Assembly: GCF_039904985.1 (NCBI RefSeq)
Contig: NZ_CP157005.1
Coordinates: 496,001-560,000 of the forward strand
Direction of reading: 5' to 3'
Length of the DNA: 64,000 bases
Source of the DNA: Methylomonas sp. AM2-LC
Lineage (GTDB): Bacteria; Pseudomonadota; Gammaproteobacteria; Methylococcales; Methylomonadaceae
Part shown: piece by piece, positions 44,652 through 53,144 of the stretch
Layout: each line of letters begins with the position of its first letter
Position numbering within the stretch: position 1 is the first letter of the stretch
The notes under the pieces: model-generated
Seen by the model: the letters and a program-made list of their open reading frames with translations, nothing else
What the model was told of the DNA's origin: nothing
Databases searched by the model: none
Program-made: the position numbers and the translations under genes

Positions 44652-46859
44652 TCAATACAAATCCACTGGATCAACATCCAATGTCCAGCGCACTCCTTTA
44701 GCTTCTTTCAGCTTGGGTATGCCAGGTAAAATGGTATCCAACAAGCTGTGCAGGTCTTGCCGTTTAGAGCTTTGTAATAAAAGTTGAAAGCGAAATTGCC
44801 CTGCCCGCTTCAGCATGGGCGCGGCTACAGGCCCCAAAATCTGGATTTTCCCATCATTGTTTTGCTTAAGTAAGCGACATAATGCTGTTAAAAATGCCAG
44901 TGGTGCTTCCTGATTAGTGGCGTGTACCCGAAACAGTGCTTGATAACTAAAAGGTGGGAGTGAGGCCTGGTGACGTTCCTGTAATACAGCCTGTGCAAAA
45001 GCTCGGTAACCTTGCTTCAATAAAGTCATTAATAAGGGATGTTGGGGTTGGCGTGTTTGTAATATTACCTTACCGGGTTTATCTGCCCGACCAGCTCGAC
45101 CCGCTACCTGTACAATCATTTGCGCTAGTTTTTCACCCGCTCTAAAATCAATACTGAATAAACCGCTATCAATATCCAAAATTGCAACCAAGGTTACGTT
45201 GGGGAAATGGTGGCCTTTAGCCAGCATTTGTGTGCCAAGAATAATATCAACTTCACCTCGATTAATTTGCTCTAAATAACTTTCCAGAGAGCCTTTTCGT
45301 TGCGTAGTATCTTTATCTAATCTGACCAGTTTTTTTCCGGCAAACAAGCTAGTCAGGATGTGTTCTATACGCTCAGTGCCTAAACCAAGCGCTTGTAATT
45401 CACCCGTTTTACACGCTTTACACTGCTTTGTCAGTTGCTGTTCAGAGTAGCAATGATGGCAGCGTAATACGTTTTCTTGTACATGAATCACCAAATTAGC
45501 ATCACAACGCTGACAACGTGATATTCCCCCGCATTGATGGCAAATTTGTACAGGTGCAAAACCACGCCTATTTAAAAATAATAAAACCTGCTGACCTTGT
45601 GCTAGTGTGGCATGTATCTCATTAATCAATGGGTCAGAAAGGCCACTGTGCATTTTTTTGTTACGAATATCAAGTACCCTAAATTCGGGTGCCAATGCAT
45701 TTCCTGCGCGATTTGCGAGAGTCAATAGCTGATAACGTTTCTGGTCGACATTGAACAAGCTTTCCAGCGATGGGGTGGCGCTGCCTAATACCACTGGAAT
45801 GGATAAATGTTTGGCACGGATTATAGCGACATCTCGTGCCGAGAATCTAAATCCTTCTTGTTGCTTGAAAGAAGTATCGTGTTCTTCATCAAGAATGATT
45901 AAACCGGGTTTGTGCAAAGGAGTAAATAAGGCAGAGCGTGTGCCTAGCATGATAGATGCATGACCCTGTTGCATGCTTAGCCAAGCGTTAAGGCGTTGCT
46001 TATCAGTTAGTTTGGAATGAAAAGTGACGATGGGTACCGAAAATCGTTTCCGAAAGCGTTGCTCAAGTTGCGGAGTTAAACTAATTTCTGGCAACAATAC
46101 CAATATCTGCAAGCCTTTAATTAGCGCAGTGGTGATTACTTGCATGTACACTTCAGTTTTACCACTGCCAGTAACGCCTTCCAATAGCGAAACTGAAAAG
46201 CGGCCTAAATTGGCACTAATGGCGGAAATGGCTTGTTTTTGTTCATTGTTAGCCTCTAGGAGGGAGCCTCGAATAATATTCTTGGTCGCTGTGGGTGTTT
46301 TGTGCTCCTCAACCATTGCTTTTTGGAGTAATAGTTTTAATGCCGATTTATGCTCAAGCAGATCAGTTTGGCTAAGTGCTTCTGATTGTGCATGGAACAG
46401 ACTCATTAGTTTTAATTGCTTGGGTGCACGTTTTAGCATTTCTGGTTGGGTTTCGCGTCCTAATGCAGTGAGCGAATAACTTAAAGCATGTTCTAAAACG
46501 GCAGGTTTTCCCTGTCTAAGTGCAACAGGAAAAGCGCAAGCGAGTACTTCGCCAAGAGGGTGATGATAATAATGACTGGCCCATTGCAATAGCTTAAGAT
46601 CTGCGGTTGATAAAAGCGGTTCGTTATCCAGTATTTGTTCAACCTGTTTAAGTCGTTGCTTATCAAACTCAGAATGTTCATTGATTGCCAGCAAAATCCC
46701 AATTTTATGACTTTTTCCAAAAGGGACTAAAACACGTACTCCAGGTTGTAAAGTAGTTGCATCGCAATTATCGGGTGCCAAGTAATCAAATAAACGATCC
46801 AGCGGAACAGCAATTGCTACTTGCAGAAAAAGACTGTGAGGTGTGTCGCATTTAGCCAT
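44652..46859 (-). CDS. priA: Primosomal protein N' (replication restart helicase PriA)
   Basis: SF2 helicase that reloads DnaB at collapsed forks. 735 residues: N-terminal 3'BD, Walker A LLEGVTGSGKTEVYMQV, DEAH-like box IILDEEHDTSFKQQ, the eight-cysteine zinc domain (ICHQCGGISRCQRCD, LRCHHCYSEQ, CKACKTGEL), motif V/VI ILGTQMLAKGHHFPNV and QVAGRAGRADKPG. Length normal. A DnaA-box triplet lies 62-96 bp upstream of its ATG. Confidence 0.96.
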   Translation of the reverse strand: MAKCDTPHSLFLQVAIAVPLDRLFDYLAPDNCDATTLQPGVRVLVPFGKSHKIGILLAINEHSEFDKQRLKQVEQILDNEPLLSTADLKLLQWASHYYHHPLGEVLACAFPVALRQGKPAVLEHALSYSLTALGRETQPEMLKRAPKQLKLMSLFHAQSEALSQTDLLEHKSALKLLLQKAMVEEHKTPTATKNIIRGSLLEANNEQKQAISAISANLGRFSVSLLEGVTGSGKTEVYMQVITTALIKGLQILVLLPEISLTPQLEQRFRKRFSVPIVTFHSKLTDKQRLNAWLSMQQGHASIMLGTRSALFTPLHKPGLIILDEEHDTSFKQQEGFRFSARDVAIIRAKHLSIPVVLGSATPSLESLFNVDQKRYQLLTLANRAGNALAPEFRVLDIRNKKMHSGLSDPLINEIHATLAQGQQVLLFLNRRGFAPVQICHQCGGISRCQRCDANLVIHVQENVLRCHHCYSEQQLTKQCKACKTGELQALGLGTERIEHILTSLFAGKKLVRLDKDTTQRKGSLESYLEQINRGEVDIILGTQMLAKGHHFPNVTLVAILDIDSGLFSIDFRAGEKLAQMIVQVAGRAGRADKPGKVILQTRQPQHPLLMTLLKQGYRAFAQAVLQERHQASLPPFSYQALFRVHATNQEAPLAFLTALCRLLKQNNDGKIQILGPVAAPMLKRAGQFRFQLLLQSSKRQDLHSLLDTILPGIPKLKEAKGVRWTLDVDPVDLY

Positions 46860-47214
46860 GCCTTGTGATGTGTTTTTGATGTTGCGCTGCTAAGTCTTTA
46901 CGAGCGTTAAGAAATTTGAGTTACCCACAAAATCTGTGGATAACTCTGTGGATTGTATTTGTAGAACTGTGCTTAGTGACGGTTTTTGTTACAGTTTTGT
47001 TAAATTGAACAAAATTCATGCAACTAAATATTTACTTATTTATCAATGGCTTGGTCTTGTGTTTAGGTTGTGTGTATCATTAATCACTGTAAAGGCTGCT
47101 TACAGGAAAATGCGAACCAATTTTGTGCATAAATTGTTTAATCATGGTGCCATTAATGCTTAAAATAGTGCATGTAATTAGTCAAGATGTAAGTCTGTTG
47201 TAATTAGTTATAGT
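46860..47214. other. Intergenic region, 355 bp, with DnaA boxes
   Basis: Upstream of priA (minus) and downstream of dsbB (minus). It holds the second DnaA-box cluster and an AT-rich stretch. An open plus-strand frame starting with a GTG inside the DnaA boxes (46936) has no family resemblance or ribosome site and is not called. Confidence 0.6.
46921..46955. promoter_or_regulatory. DnaA-box cluster, copy 2
   Basis: TTACCCACA (46921), TGTGGATAA (46935, perfect complement of TTATCCACA) and TGTGGATTG (46947). Spacing (14 and 12 bp) and orientation are the same as at 23497-23531; 35 of 38 bases match. Position just upstream of priA suggests control of priA by DnaA, or a DnaA-binding locus. Confidence 0.65.
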
Positions 47215-47721
47215 TTAATCGATAGATTGGTAATTCTTTGCATTGAAGTATTGTAACAGGGCAAAACCGGCTAGCGATAAAAATGCGACTAAAGTCCATT
47301 CTGGAATACTAAATCCTAGTAAAGTCCAATCAACTTTTGCACACTCTCCTGTTCCGGTCAGCATTAGTTTAATGGTATCGGCTAAAGGAAAATGCTGAAA
47401 CACATACTCAAGTCCAGGGCTACATTCTGGTACTTCATCGGGTGGCAGATGCTGTATCCAGATATGCCGCGCCGAAATACATGCACCAACGATTGCTGTC
47501 ATACTCGTCACAACAGCATAAATTTTATGTCCACGGTTATGGATAGCGGCTATTAAAAAACTCAATCCAGTAGCCAAAATCGCCAAGCGTTGCGAGATGC
47601 ATAGTGGGCATGGTTCCAGTTCTTCTACAAATTGTAAATACGCGCCTACTGACAATAACAGTACACAAGCAACAAAACCAAGAAAAAAACTTAGACGGGG
47701 ACTAATTTTTACAAAATACAT
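47215..47721 (-). CDS. dsbB: Disulfide bond formation protein B
   Basis: Inner-membrane quinone reductase that reoxidises DsbA. 168 residues, four membrane helices, first periplasmic cysteine pair in ELEPCPLCISQRLA and the second pair split between PECSPGLEYVF and GTGECAKVDW. The start overlaps the upstream RCK gene by 20 bp, an unusual partner for dsbB. Confidence 0.95.
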   Translation of the reverse strand: MYFVKISPRLSFFLGFVACVLLLSVGAYLQFVEELEPCPLCISQRLAILATGLSFLIAAIHNRGHKIYAVVTSMTAIVGACISARHIWIQHLPPDEVPECSPGLEYVFQHFPLADTIKLMLTGTGECAKVDWTLLGFSIPEWTLVAFLSLAGFALLQYFNAKNYQSID

Positions 47722-48406
47722 TTTCTACATCTTTTTTGAAAGCTCTAATTTCCCGTGAGGGGCCCAATATAACCAGAATATCACCAACATTTAAGAGGCG
47801 ATCAAATTCTTCGGCAACAAAATTAAGATCACCACTAATGTGTTTATTCACAACCCCTATTAAAATTAGATTGTAATGAGAGCTTAATTCCAACTGGCTG
47901 GCATAACTGTTTACCAAATAGCTTTTTTCTGGAACCACAACTTCAGCTAGATTCAGATCGTGGTTGCCAAAAACGGTATGGTCAAAAATATCGGTTATGT
48001 CAGGTCGTTTCAACATGTCATGAATCTTGCGACCACAAATTTCGTAGGGATCAATAATTTTATTAGCTCCCGCAGCCAGTAGTTTTTCCGCAGATTCAGG
48101 ACTATCGACGATAGAAATAATATTTAGTTCCTTATCCAGAGCTCTGGCAGATAGTGTTAAAAACACATTTTCCGAGTCCTGGTCAAAAAAACATAACAAA
48201 ATATCAATATAGGAACCAATGCCAACAGATTTTAAATCGTCATCACTACGAAAGTCGATAATGCTAATGTCAAAACCGTTGTCGCGAGCTAGTGCAATTT
48301 GGACGGGGTTGTGATCAATAATGGTAATTTTATATACATTCTGGTCTAAACGGCTGGCAGCCTCAAAAGATAAACGGTTATACCCAAATATAGCTACCTG
48401 TTTCAT
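47702..48406 (-). CDS. RCK (TrkA-N/TrkA-C) domain protein
   Basis: A 234-residue soluble protein with an RCK N-terminal Rossmann fold (KQVAIFGYNRLSFEAASRL, then ITIIDHNPVQIALA) and a TrkA-C-type beta domain (VVVPEKSYLVNSYA to VGDILVILGP). The dinucleotide loop reads GYNRLS instead of GxGxxG, so NAD binding may be lost. It starts within the 4-bp overlap with the K+ channel gene and presumably forms part of its gating ring. Confidence 0.85.
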   Translation of the reverse strand: MKQVAIFGYNRLSFEAASRLDQNVYKITIIDHNPVQIALARDNGFDISIIDFRSDDDLKSVGIGSYIDILLCFFDQDSENVFLTLSARALDKELNIISIVDSPESAEKLLAAGANKIIDPYEICGRKIHDMLKRPDITDIFDHTVFGNHDLNLAEVVVPEKSYLVNSYASQLELSSHYNLILIGVVNKHISGDLNFVAEEFDRLLNVGDILVILGPSREIRAFKKDVENVFCKN

Positions 48407-50007
48407 AACATTTTCCTGTTTAATAAACGATGCTGTTCGATTTGGTCACGAAAATGGTCAATACTATATTTTCTCCCAAACACTACCAAAATATCTTCAA
48501 AGCGTAGAATAAATTTGGGGTCAGGATTAAAGTAAAAATGTTGTTGTTTTACTTGATATTTGTTTTTATGCTTAAGGTGTATGGGGTTGGCGCTGATTAC
48601 GCCTAACAAAGTTAGTTTTTTTTGCGACAGTTCTAATTGCAGGACTTCTTTATGCTCAAGCGAACAACCTTCGCTAATTAAAATTGTTTCCATGACTATG
48701 TCGGATCGATTTTGCAAAATGCCTGCGATGGCTTCAAAAGCAACTGGTTGTCCTAAAAATTCAGCGACCAGCATGCCTGCAATTTCAAAAGGTCTAATGA
48801 CATGATCAGCTCCGGCCTGATACAGTTTATTATAATTGTCATGCCTATTGGCTCTGGAAATAATACGAACATCTTTGTTCAAACGTCGACTGGTTAATGT
48901 GACATAGACATTGGTGACGTCATCCCCTGTAATACATAGAACGGCTGAAGCTCCCCGGCAAATGCCTGCGGCTAGCAATACATCATTTTTACTGGCATCA
49001 TTTTGAATGACCAAAAAGTTATTCTGCTTTGCCAATTCAACATTCGCTTCTTTTTTATCAATGACGATAAACTTTTTTTTATCCTTACTTAATTGCTTTG
49101 CAATTTCCTGACCAACTCGGCCGTAACCACAAATAATGATAAAATTTTTATAATTATCTAATTCGGCATACGTTTTATTTTCACGTAGAAGCGGTATTTT
49201 TTCATTGAAAGCAGCAATTAAAATAGAGGTAAAAAATGACAAGACACCCAAACTGGTCAATATTAGCATAATGGTAACTAAGCGACCGCCAGTTGTGAGG
49301 GGTACAATATCGCCATAACCTACCGTGGCCATAGTGACAATAGCCCAATAAAAGGCATCAAACAAATTTCTGATTTGACTATTCGGTTCTGGATACTCAA
49401 AAATATAGACAGATATACTGGCAATAAACACCAATAAAAAGGTGAAAATCATCAATGTTAACAATTCAAAACGCTTACTTGCCAGAATATCTGAGAATAG
49501 TTTGGCGCTATTTGAATATCTGAATAATTTAAATAACCTGAAAATAAGAAATACCCGCAAAATACTTAAGGGGTCATAGCTGGGTAATATTGCCAGTAAA
49601 TCAATTATGGCAAATGGCGAGAGTATATATTCTATTTTTTTGGCAACGGATTTTTTAATTGACTGAAACAGGCTGAATTTTATATTTAAATATAATGCTT
49701 TTTCATGGTCTTCCAAAAGAATGATATGTGTATCTGAATATAGCCATAGTCTTAATAGGTATTCACAAACAAAAATAATCAGAATGGTTTTTTCCAAATA
49801 ATAGTCTGTAACACCGGTTTCATGCTCAACATCATATAGTAAGAAGAAAATACTTAATACTATGAGGCTCATCATTAGTCTGTCGAAATATTTTTTTAAC
49901 GGACTTTTCGGATTTTCCAATAAATTATAAAAAAATAGCTTTCGGTTTTTATAATCCGGAGAGGCTTTTAGATAATAGCAGGAATAAACAATGAATTTAG
50001 ATAGCAT
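48403..50007 (-). CDS. Voltage-gated-type potassium channel with RCK domain
   Basis: A 534-residue channel: membrane region of about six helices (about 45-270) including a charged S4-like stretch ILRVFLIFRLFKLFRYS, the pore loop IVTMATVGYGDIVPLTTGG with the K+ selectivity filter TVGYGD, then an RCK domain starting NFIIICGYGRVGQEIAKQL with an intact Rossmann loop and a TrkA-C-like end. The first gene of a channel-RCK-dsbB overlapping set. Confidence 0.9.
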   Translation of the reverse strand: MLSKFIVYSCYYLKASPDYKNRKLFFYNLLENPKSPLKKYFDRLMMSLIVLSIFFLLYDVEHETGVTDYYLEKTILIIFVCEYLLRLWLYSDTHIILLEDHEKALYLNIKFSLFQSIKKSVAKKIEYILSPFAIIDLLAILPSYDPLSILRVFLIFRLFKLFRYSNSAKLFSDILASKRFELLTLMIFTFLLVFIASISVYIFEYPEPNSQIRNLFDAFYWAIVTMATVGYGDIVPLTTGGRLVTIMLILTSLGVLSFFTSILIAAFNEKIPLLRENKTYAELDNYKNFIIICGYGRVGQEIAKQLSKDKKKFIVIDKKEANVELAKQNNFLVIQNDASKNDVLLAAGICRGASAVLCITGDDVTNVYVTLTSRRLNKDVRIISRANRHDNYNKLYQAGADHVIRPFEIAGMLVAEFLGQPVAFEAIAGILQNRSDIVMETILISEGCSLEHKEVLQLELSQKKLTLLGVISANPIHLKHKNKYQVKQQHFYFNPDPKFILRFEDILVVFGRKYSIDHFRDQIEQHRLLNRKML

Positions 50008-50016
50008 GTTTATAAG

Positions 50017-50718
50017 TCATTTTTTAAATTCAATCACTTTATTAGGAGGGCTAATATTAATTTCATCAATGGCGCAAAAAGCGCCAGCTTGTAAAATATA
50101 AGCAACTGCATCGGCAATATCATCGGCTTGCAATGCCTGACTGGTTTGTTTGCCGGGGGCAAATGCCAGATCAGTAAAAAAATCCGTGTTCACCATGCCT
50201 GGATTGATTAAAGATACCCGCACAGAGCTTTTGCCACACTCGTCACGTAAAGCCTGAGTAAATCCTCGCAAAGCAAATTTGCTAGCACAATAAATAGATC
50301 CTTGACGGCTGCCTTTTAGTGCGGCTTCAGAACCTATATATATTAGATTACTAAGAGACTTTTGTTTTAATTTTGCTAGTAGTGCACGTGTTAAAAATAC
50401 TTGTCCGGTAAAGTTAACCGTCAGCAAAGTTTCAATTTGCTGATATGAAAACTGTTCCAGGTGGGAAAACTGTCCAAACCCTGCAGCAAAAACCACCGTA
50501 TCCAGCATTGGAAAATCGTGTTGTAGCTGTTTGGCTATGGGGGGAATATCTTTCAATTTTGCAAAGTCCATACTCAAACTGCTGAAATTTGGGTGGGTAT
50601 GACTAAAACGCTGACTATCCCGGCTAATACCAATAACCCGATGACCCTCCTTGAGCAAACGTATGGCAATTGCACGGCCTATGCCTGAACTGGCACCACT
50701 TACCAGTACCGTGCGCAT
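50017..50718 (-). CDS. Short-chain dehydrogenase/reductase
   Basis: A 233-residue classical SDR: cofactor motif TVLVSGASSGIGRAIAI, NNAG-equivalent VVFAAGFGQF, catalytic Ser in IYIGSEAALKG and the YxxxK in SIYCASKFALRG. Substrate unknown. ATG 50718 overlaps the preceding stop as TAATG; ATG 50730 (four residues longer) is possible. Neither has a strong ribosome site, consistent with coupled translation. Confidence 0.85.
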   Translation of the reverse strand: MRTVLVSGASSGIGRAIAIRLLKEGHRVIGISRDSQRFSHTHPNFSSLSMDFAKLKDIPPIAKQLQHDFPMLDTVVFAAGFGQFSHLEQFSYQQIETLLTVNFTGQVFLTRALLAKLKQKSLSNLIYIGSEAALKGSRQGSIYCASKFALRGFTQALRDECGKSSVRVSLINPGMVNTDFFTDLAFAPGKQTSQALQADDIADAVAYILQAGAFCAIDEINISPPNKVIEFKK

Positions 50719-51710
50719 TAGAAACTGCATGGAAAAAATTTGTTAGGTGGAATATAGTCGAACAACATGGCCTGGCAATCAGCCATCATGCGTTGTTCGA
50801 GTTCTGTATGATAAGACACCATACCGTTGGTTGTTTGCAGTGGACTGGCAAACAATTTTGCATCGGGATAAAGTTTATGCATTTTTTTAAAATATTGCTC
50901 AGGCAATCTAAATACGCCAAGACTGACAGAATGTAAGGTTTCAGCATTAATCGCTGCAAATACCTGTGCAAATAATTTCTGGTATTGTTGCCGATAATCT
51001 GTTTGATAAATCAGAGGGTCGAAGCGTAAACCAATAGGCCAGCCTAGTTGTTGTAATTTTGCTGCCGCTTCAATACGTTTCAAAACAGTGGGTGCCTTGG
51101 CTTCAACTTTCTCAGCCACTCCTTCTGGAGATAAACTGAATGCTACAATGCATTTAGGCAGCGGTGGTCTTTGTAACAGGCTACGAATCTGTGTGCTTTT
51201 GGTGCGTAACTCAAGCCAGGCATTTGGCAATTCAGAAAAGACAGGAAGAAACTGTTCGGCAAAACCGGTAATGGGTTCAAAAGCCAAACTATCACAATCG
51301 TAACCTGAGAAGAAATAGATATCCGTATCAGGTGTTTCCTGGCAAATTTCTCTGATGCGCTGTTGATAAGCTTCGAAATTTACAAATAATACATAATTGG
51401 CAGATTGATACATACCCTGCAAAAAGCAATATCGGCAATCATATACGCAATTTAGCATATGTGAAAAATAATAATTATGATTTCCACCCAAACCATATCC
51501 GCTTGGCGCTGGCAATACAAACTTTTGAAACTTTTCAGCTAAAATTAATGCAGGGTGCTGTTTTTGTAAACGAAAATTCTGCGCTTTGGGATTAAATACC
51601 TCGCTATAACGCTCACAATTAATAATTCTTGCTTTTGGCAGTCGATTGCATATTGCCTTGACTTGTGGGTGATTCTGGACTGCTGTTTCAATGTAAAGAG
51701 TGTCTATCAT
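50718..51710 (-). CDS. Spore-photoproduct-lyase-family radical SAM protein
   Basis: A 330-residue radical SAM enzyme with the cluster motif NCVYDCRYCFLQ (CX3CX2C) and surrounding segments (SHMLNCVYDC, DIYFFSGYDCDSLAFEP, RFDPLIYQTDY) that match the SplB family. True SplB repairs spore photoproduct in endospore formers; non-sporulating bacteria carry relatives of uncertain job, possibly DNA photolesion repair. Start MIDTLYIETA at 51710 is preferred; in-frame upstream codons to 51743 are possible. Coupled to the SDR. Confidence 0.82.
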   Translation of the reverse strand: MIDTLYIETAVQNHPQVKAICNRLPKARIINCERYSEVFNPKAQNFRLQKQHPALILAEKFQKFVLPAPSGYGLGGNHNYYFSHMLNCVYDCRYCFLQGMYQSANYVLFVNFEAYQQRIREICQETPDTDIYFFSGYDCDSLAFEPITGFAEQFLPVFSELPNAWLELRTKSTQIRSLLQRPPLPKCIVAFSLSPEGVAEKVEAKAPTVLKRIEAAAKLQQLGWPIGLRFDPLIYQTDYRQQYQKLFAQVFAAINAETLHSVSLGVFRLPEQYFKKMHKLYPDAKLFASPLQTTNGMVSYHTELEQRMMADCQAMLFDYIPPNKFFPCSF

Positions 51711-51866
51711 GCTTAAGATTAAGAACCGGAAAGTGGAGTACATCAATTGTGAGCAATAGCATTATACGCACAGCAGGTCATATTTGATGTGCTAAGACTA
51801 TATTTAGGCAGGCATAAAAATTTTCTGAGATGCTTTGACCGAATAAGCTTGTATAGGTAAACTGTT

Positions 51867-51880
51867 GATAATTAATTATC
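51867..51880. promoter_or_regulatory. Palindrome GATAATTAATTATC upstream of ribF
   Basis: A perfect 14-bp palindrome 101 bp before ribF. A TTGATA overlapping it with TAATGG 17 bp on could be the ribF promoter, which would put the palindrome across the -35. Resembles half of a Fur-type site, but the match is incomplete. Confidence 0.3.
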
Positions 51881-51981
51881 TCTATTCTAATGGTGCCAGA
51901 AGTTAGGTGCTTTTTTGAAATGTCCATAGGCCTATCTGCTGCTTACTGTTAGAATTTCCACTTTTTAGTCAGCTTAACATC

Positions 51982-52920
51982 ATGCGTTTAATCAGGGGTC
52001 TAAATCATCTAGATGCGTTTGGCGATGGTTGTATATTGACCATTGGTAATTTCGACGGACTGCATTTAGGTCATCAGTTGTTGATAAAAAAATTGGCAGA
52101 GCATGGTAAGCGTTTAAATTTGCCTGTTGTGGTCATGGTGTTTGAGCCGCAACCTTTAGAATATTTTTTGGGGGAGCATGCGCCGTCACGTCTGACTCGT
52201 TTGCGCGAGAAGGTCATCCAGTTTGCTAAGTTACCTGTAGATCAATTATTGGTGTTGCCGTTTAATCAGCAATTGTCTGATTATGATGCTGAACAATTTA
52301 TCGATGATATTTTGGTTAAGCGCCTGCATGTTAAGCATGTGGTGGTTGGCGATGACTTTCATTTTGGTAAAGCACGGCGTGGTAATTTTAGCTTATTACA
52401 AAGTAAGGGGCAGGATTACGGCTTTACGGTAGAAAACAGTCAATCTTTCGAATTGGCGGGTCTCAGAATTAGTAGTACTTTAATTCGTGATGCCTTGCAA
52501 GAGGGTAGTATGGATAAAGCGCGTATTATGTTAGGCCGAGATTATTCAGTGTGCGGCAGAGTTGCACATGGGGATAAGCGTGGCAGACAATTGGGTTTTC
52601 CTACTGCTAACGTAGATATGTTTCGCAAAATTGCGCCAATAGCAGGAGTATTTGCCGTCAGCTTAACTGGCTTGGATGGTAAAGAATATCAGGGTGTTGC
52701 AAATGTTGGCACGCGTCCTACTTTTAAGGGCAGTGCTAAAGCAATTCTGGAAACGCATTTATTTAACTTTAATGCCGATATTTATGGCCGTTATGTAGAA
52801 GTACATTTTAAAGCGAAAATTCGGAATGAACTTAAGTTTCCATCGTTTGAGGCACTACAAAGCCAAATTCAGGAAGATATCCAAATGAGTAAGCAATTTT
52901 TAGAACATTTAAAACCATGA
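51982..52920 (+). CDS. ribF: Bifunctional riboflavin kinase/FAD synthetase
   Basis: Makes FMN and then FAD. 312 residues: N-terminal adenylyltransferase (LTIGNFDGLHLGHQLLIKK, VVGDDFHFGKARRGN, ISSTLIRDAL) and C-terminal kinase (GRVAHGDKRGRQLGFPTANV, GVANVGTRPTF, ETHLFNF). No Shine-Dalgarno is obvious. Overlaps the DUF1289 gene by 4 bp. Confidence 0.96.
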   Translation: MRLIRGLNHLDAFGDGCILTIGNFDGLHLGHQLLIKKLAEHGKRLNLPVVVMVFEPQPLEYFLGEHAPSRLTRLREKVIQFAKLPVDQLLVLPFNQQLSDYDAEQFIDDILVKRLHVKHVVVGDDFHFGKARRGNFSLLQSKGQDYGFTVENSQSFELAGLRISSTLIRDALQEGSMDKARIMLGRDYSVCGRVAHGDKRGRQLGFPTANVDMFRKIAPIAGVFAVSLTGLDGKEYQGVANVGTRPTFKGSAKAILETHLFNFNADIYGRYVEVHFKAKIRNELKFPSFEALQSQIQEDIQMSKQFLEHLKP

Positions 52921-53144
52921 CAGAAATTGGAACGGTTATTCAGTCACCTTGTGTTAGAAATTGTTGTTTAAATGAAGAGGATATTTGTCTCGGCTGTTAT
53001 CGACATGTGGACGAAATTTGTCAATGGCTGGCAGCTGATCCACAGATGCGCAAGAAAATTCTTAACCAAGCGGCACAACGCAAGATGCATTACTTACGAA
53101 TTAGTAAGGGTCTAATGTCAGTAATGCCCACCATCAATAAATAA
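52917..53144 (+). CDS. DUF1289 family small cysteine-rich protein
   Basis: A 75-residue protein with the DUF1289 pattern SPCVRNCCLNEEDICLGCYRHVDEI (abbreviated CVRNC...CLGCYR) and a helical W-rich middle (ICQWLAADPQMRKKIL). The four conserved cysteines probably bind a metal or iron-sulfur centre. Function unknown. Its last 55 bp overlap the 3' end of the convergent flippase gene. Confidence 0.88.
   Translation: MTEIGTVIQSPCVRNCCLNEEDICLGCYRHVDEICQWLAADPQMRKKILNQAAQRKMHYLRISKGLMSVMPTINK

Noticed and set aside
46936..47163. Plus-strand 75-codon open frame between priA and dsbB
   Set aside because: It begins with a GTG inside a DnaA box, lacks a ribosome site and resembles no family.
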